DNA from: Streptomyces sp. SirexAA-E
GTDB lineage: Bacteria > Actinomycetota > Actinomycetes > Streptomycetales > Streptomycetaceae
Reading direction: 5' to 3'
Assembly (NCBI RefSeq): GCF_000177195.2
Contig: NC_015953.1
Location: forward strand, 2,294,001 to 2,358,000
Length of the DNA stretch: 64,000 nt
Below, piece by piece: positions 63,894 through 64,000 of this stretch. Numbering within the stretch: position 1 is the stretch's first letter; every line of letters starts with the position of its first letter. Below the pieces are notes generated by a model. It did not search any database, was not told the DNA's origin, and saw only the letters and a list, made by a program, of their open reading frames with translations. A program made the position numbers and the translations under genes.

Positions 63894-64000
63894 GACTCCG
63901 GTCATACCGCAGCCACCGGTCAGCCGTCATCCCCCACGACACCACGAGTTCAGCCTCAGTAGTCCAGGGCTTCGACCGCAAGGCTCTGCGGCTGGCACAC
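63894..64000. other. DNA beyond the IS630 fragment, edge of window
   Basis: 107 bp in which I see no gene. The terminal inverted repeat of the IS should lie here but I could not recognise it. Confidence 0.35.

Overview
The window is high-GC (about 70 percent or more) actinomycete chromosome. GTG/TTG starts, AGGAG-type ribosome sites, 4-bp stop/start overlaps, long GC-rich hairpin terminators and gene content (PknG cluster, Csn-type operon, dynamin pair, LAxTG surface protein, IS630, tRNA-anchored integrase) point to a Streptomyces or close relative. From memory, much of the gene order resembles the S. coelicolor chromosomal core around SCO2635-SCO2685; this was not checked against a database.

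Layout. 1-9.7 kb: the tail of a PepN-like aminopeptidase, an AbiEi/DUF559-like orphan, a large secreted subtilase with a tripeptidyl-peptidase-II-like insert, asd, a DUF1203 gene and a complete pepN. 9.7-16.1 kb: a six-gene minus-strand operon with rsbR-rsbS-rsbT stressosome genes, an RsbT/RsbX fusion, a hybrid histidine kinase and a response-regulator/PP2C phosphatase. 16.3-21.3 kb: allantoicase with a LysR regulator, and a malQ operon flanked by two small unknown genes. 21.6-26.5 kb: secreted GH84-like glycosidase with an altered catalytic pair, an HNH nuclease and an MscS channel. 26.6-33.5 kb: a Csn-like operon (ROK repressor, sugar-binding lipoprotein, two permeases, GH4 enzyme, sugar kinase) with a clear operator.

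33.8-44.8 kb is the most interesting block: glnX-like membrane protein, glnH-like binding protein, a coiled-coil protein, pknG, a zinc-ribbon PP2C phosphatase, a von Willebrand A protein and a zinc-ribbon FHA protein, all on one strand. It contains ligand sensor, kinase (writer), phosphatase (eraser), phosphopeptide reader and scaffold, which extends the mycobacterial GlnX-GlnH-PknG trio. 44.8-53.6 kb: truncated haemoglobin, a two-permease FtsX-type ABC exporter, a hypothetical gene and a thioesterase. 53.6-61.6 kb: ettA, a thioester-bond LAATG surface protein with an upstream 27-bp palindrome, ssbB, and the dynB/dynA dynamin-like pair.

The last 2.1 kb is accessory: a tRNA-Arg(UCU), a palindrome-rich stretch next to it, and a tyrosine integrase whose N-terminus is cut off by a truncated, frameshifted IS630 element. 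This looks like the decayed edge of a tRNA-inserted integrative element. No rRNA genes or CRISPR arrays were seen.
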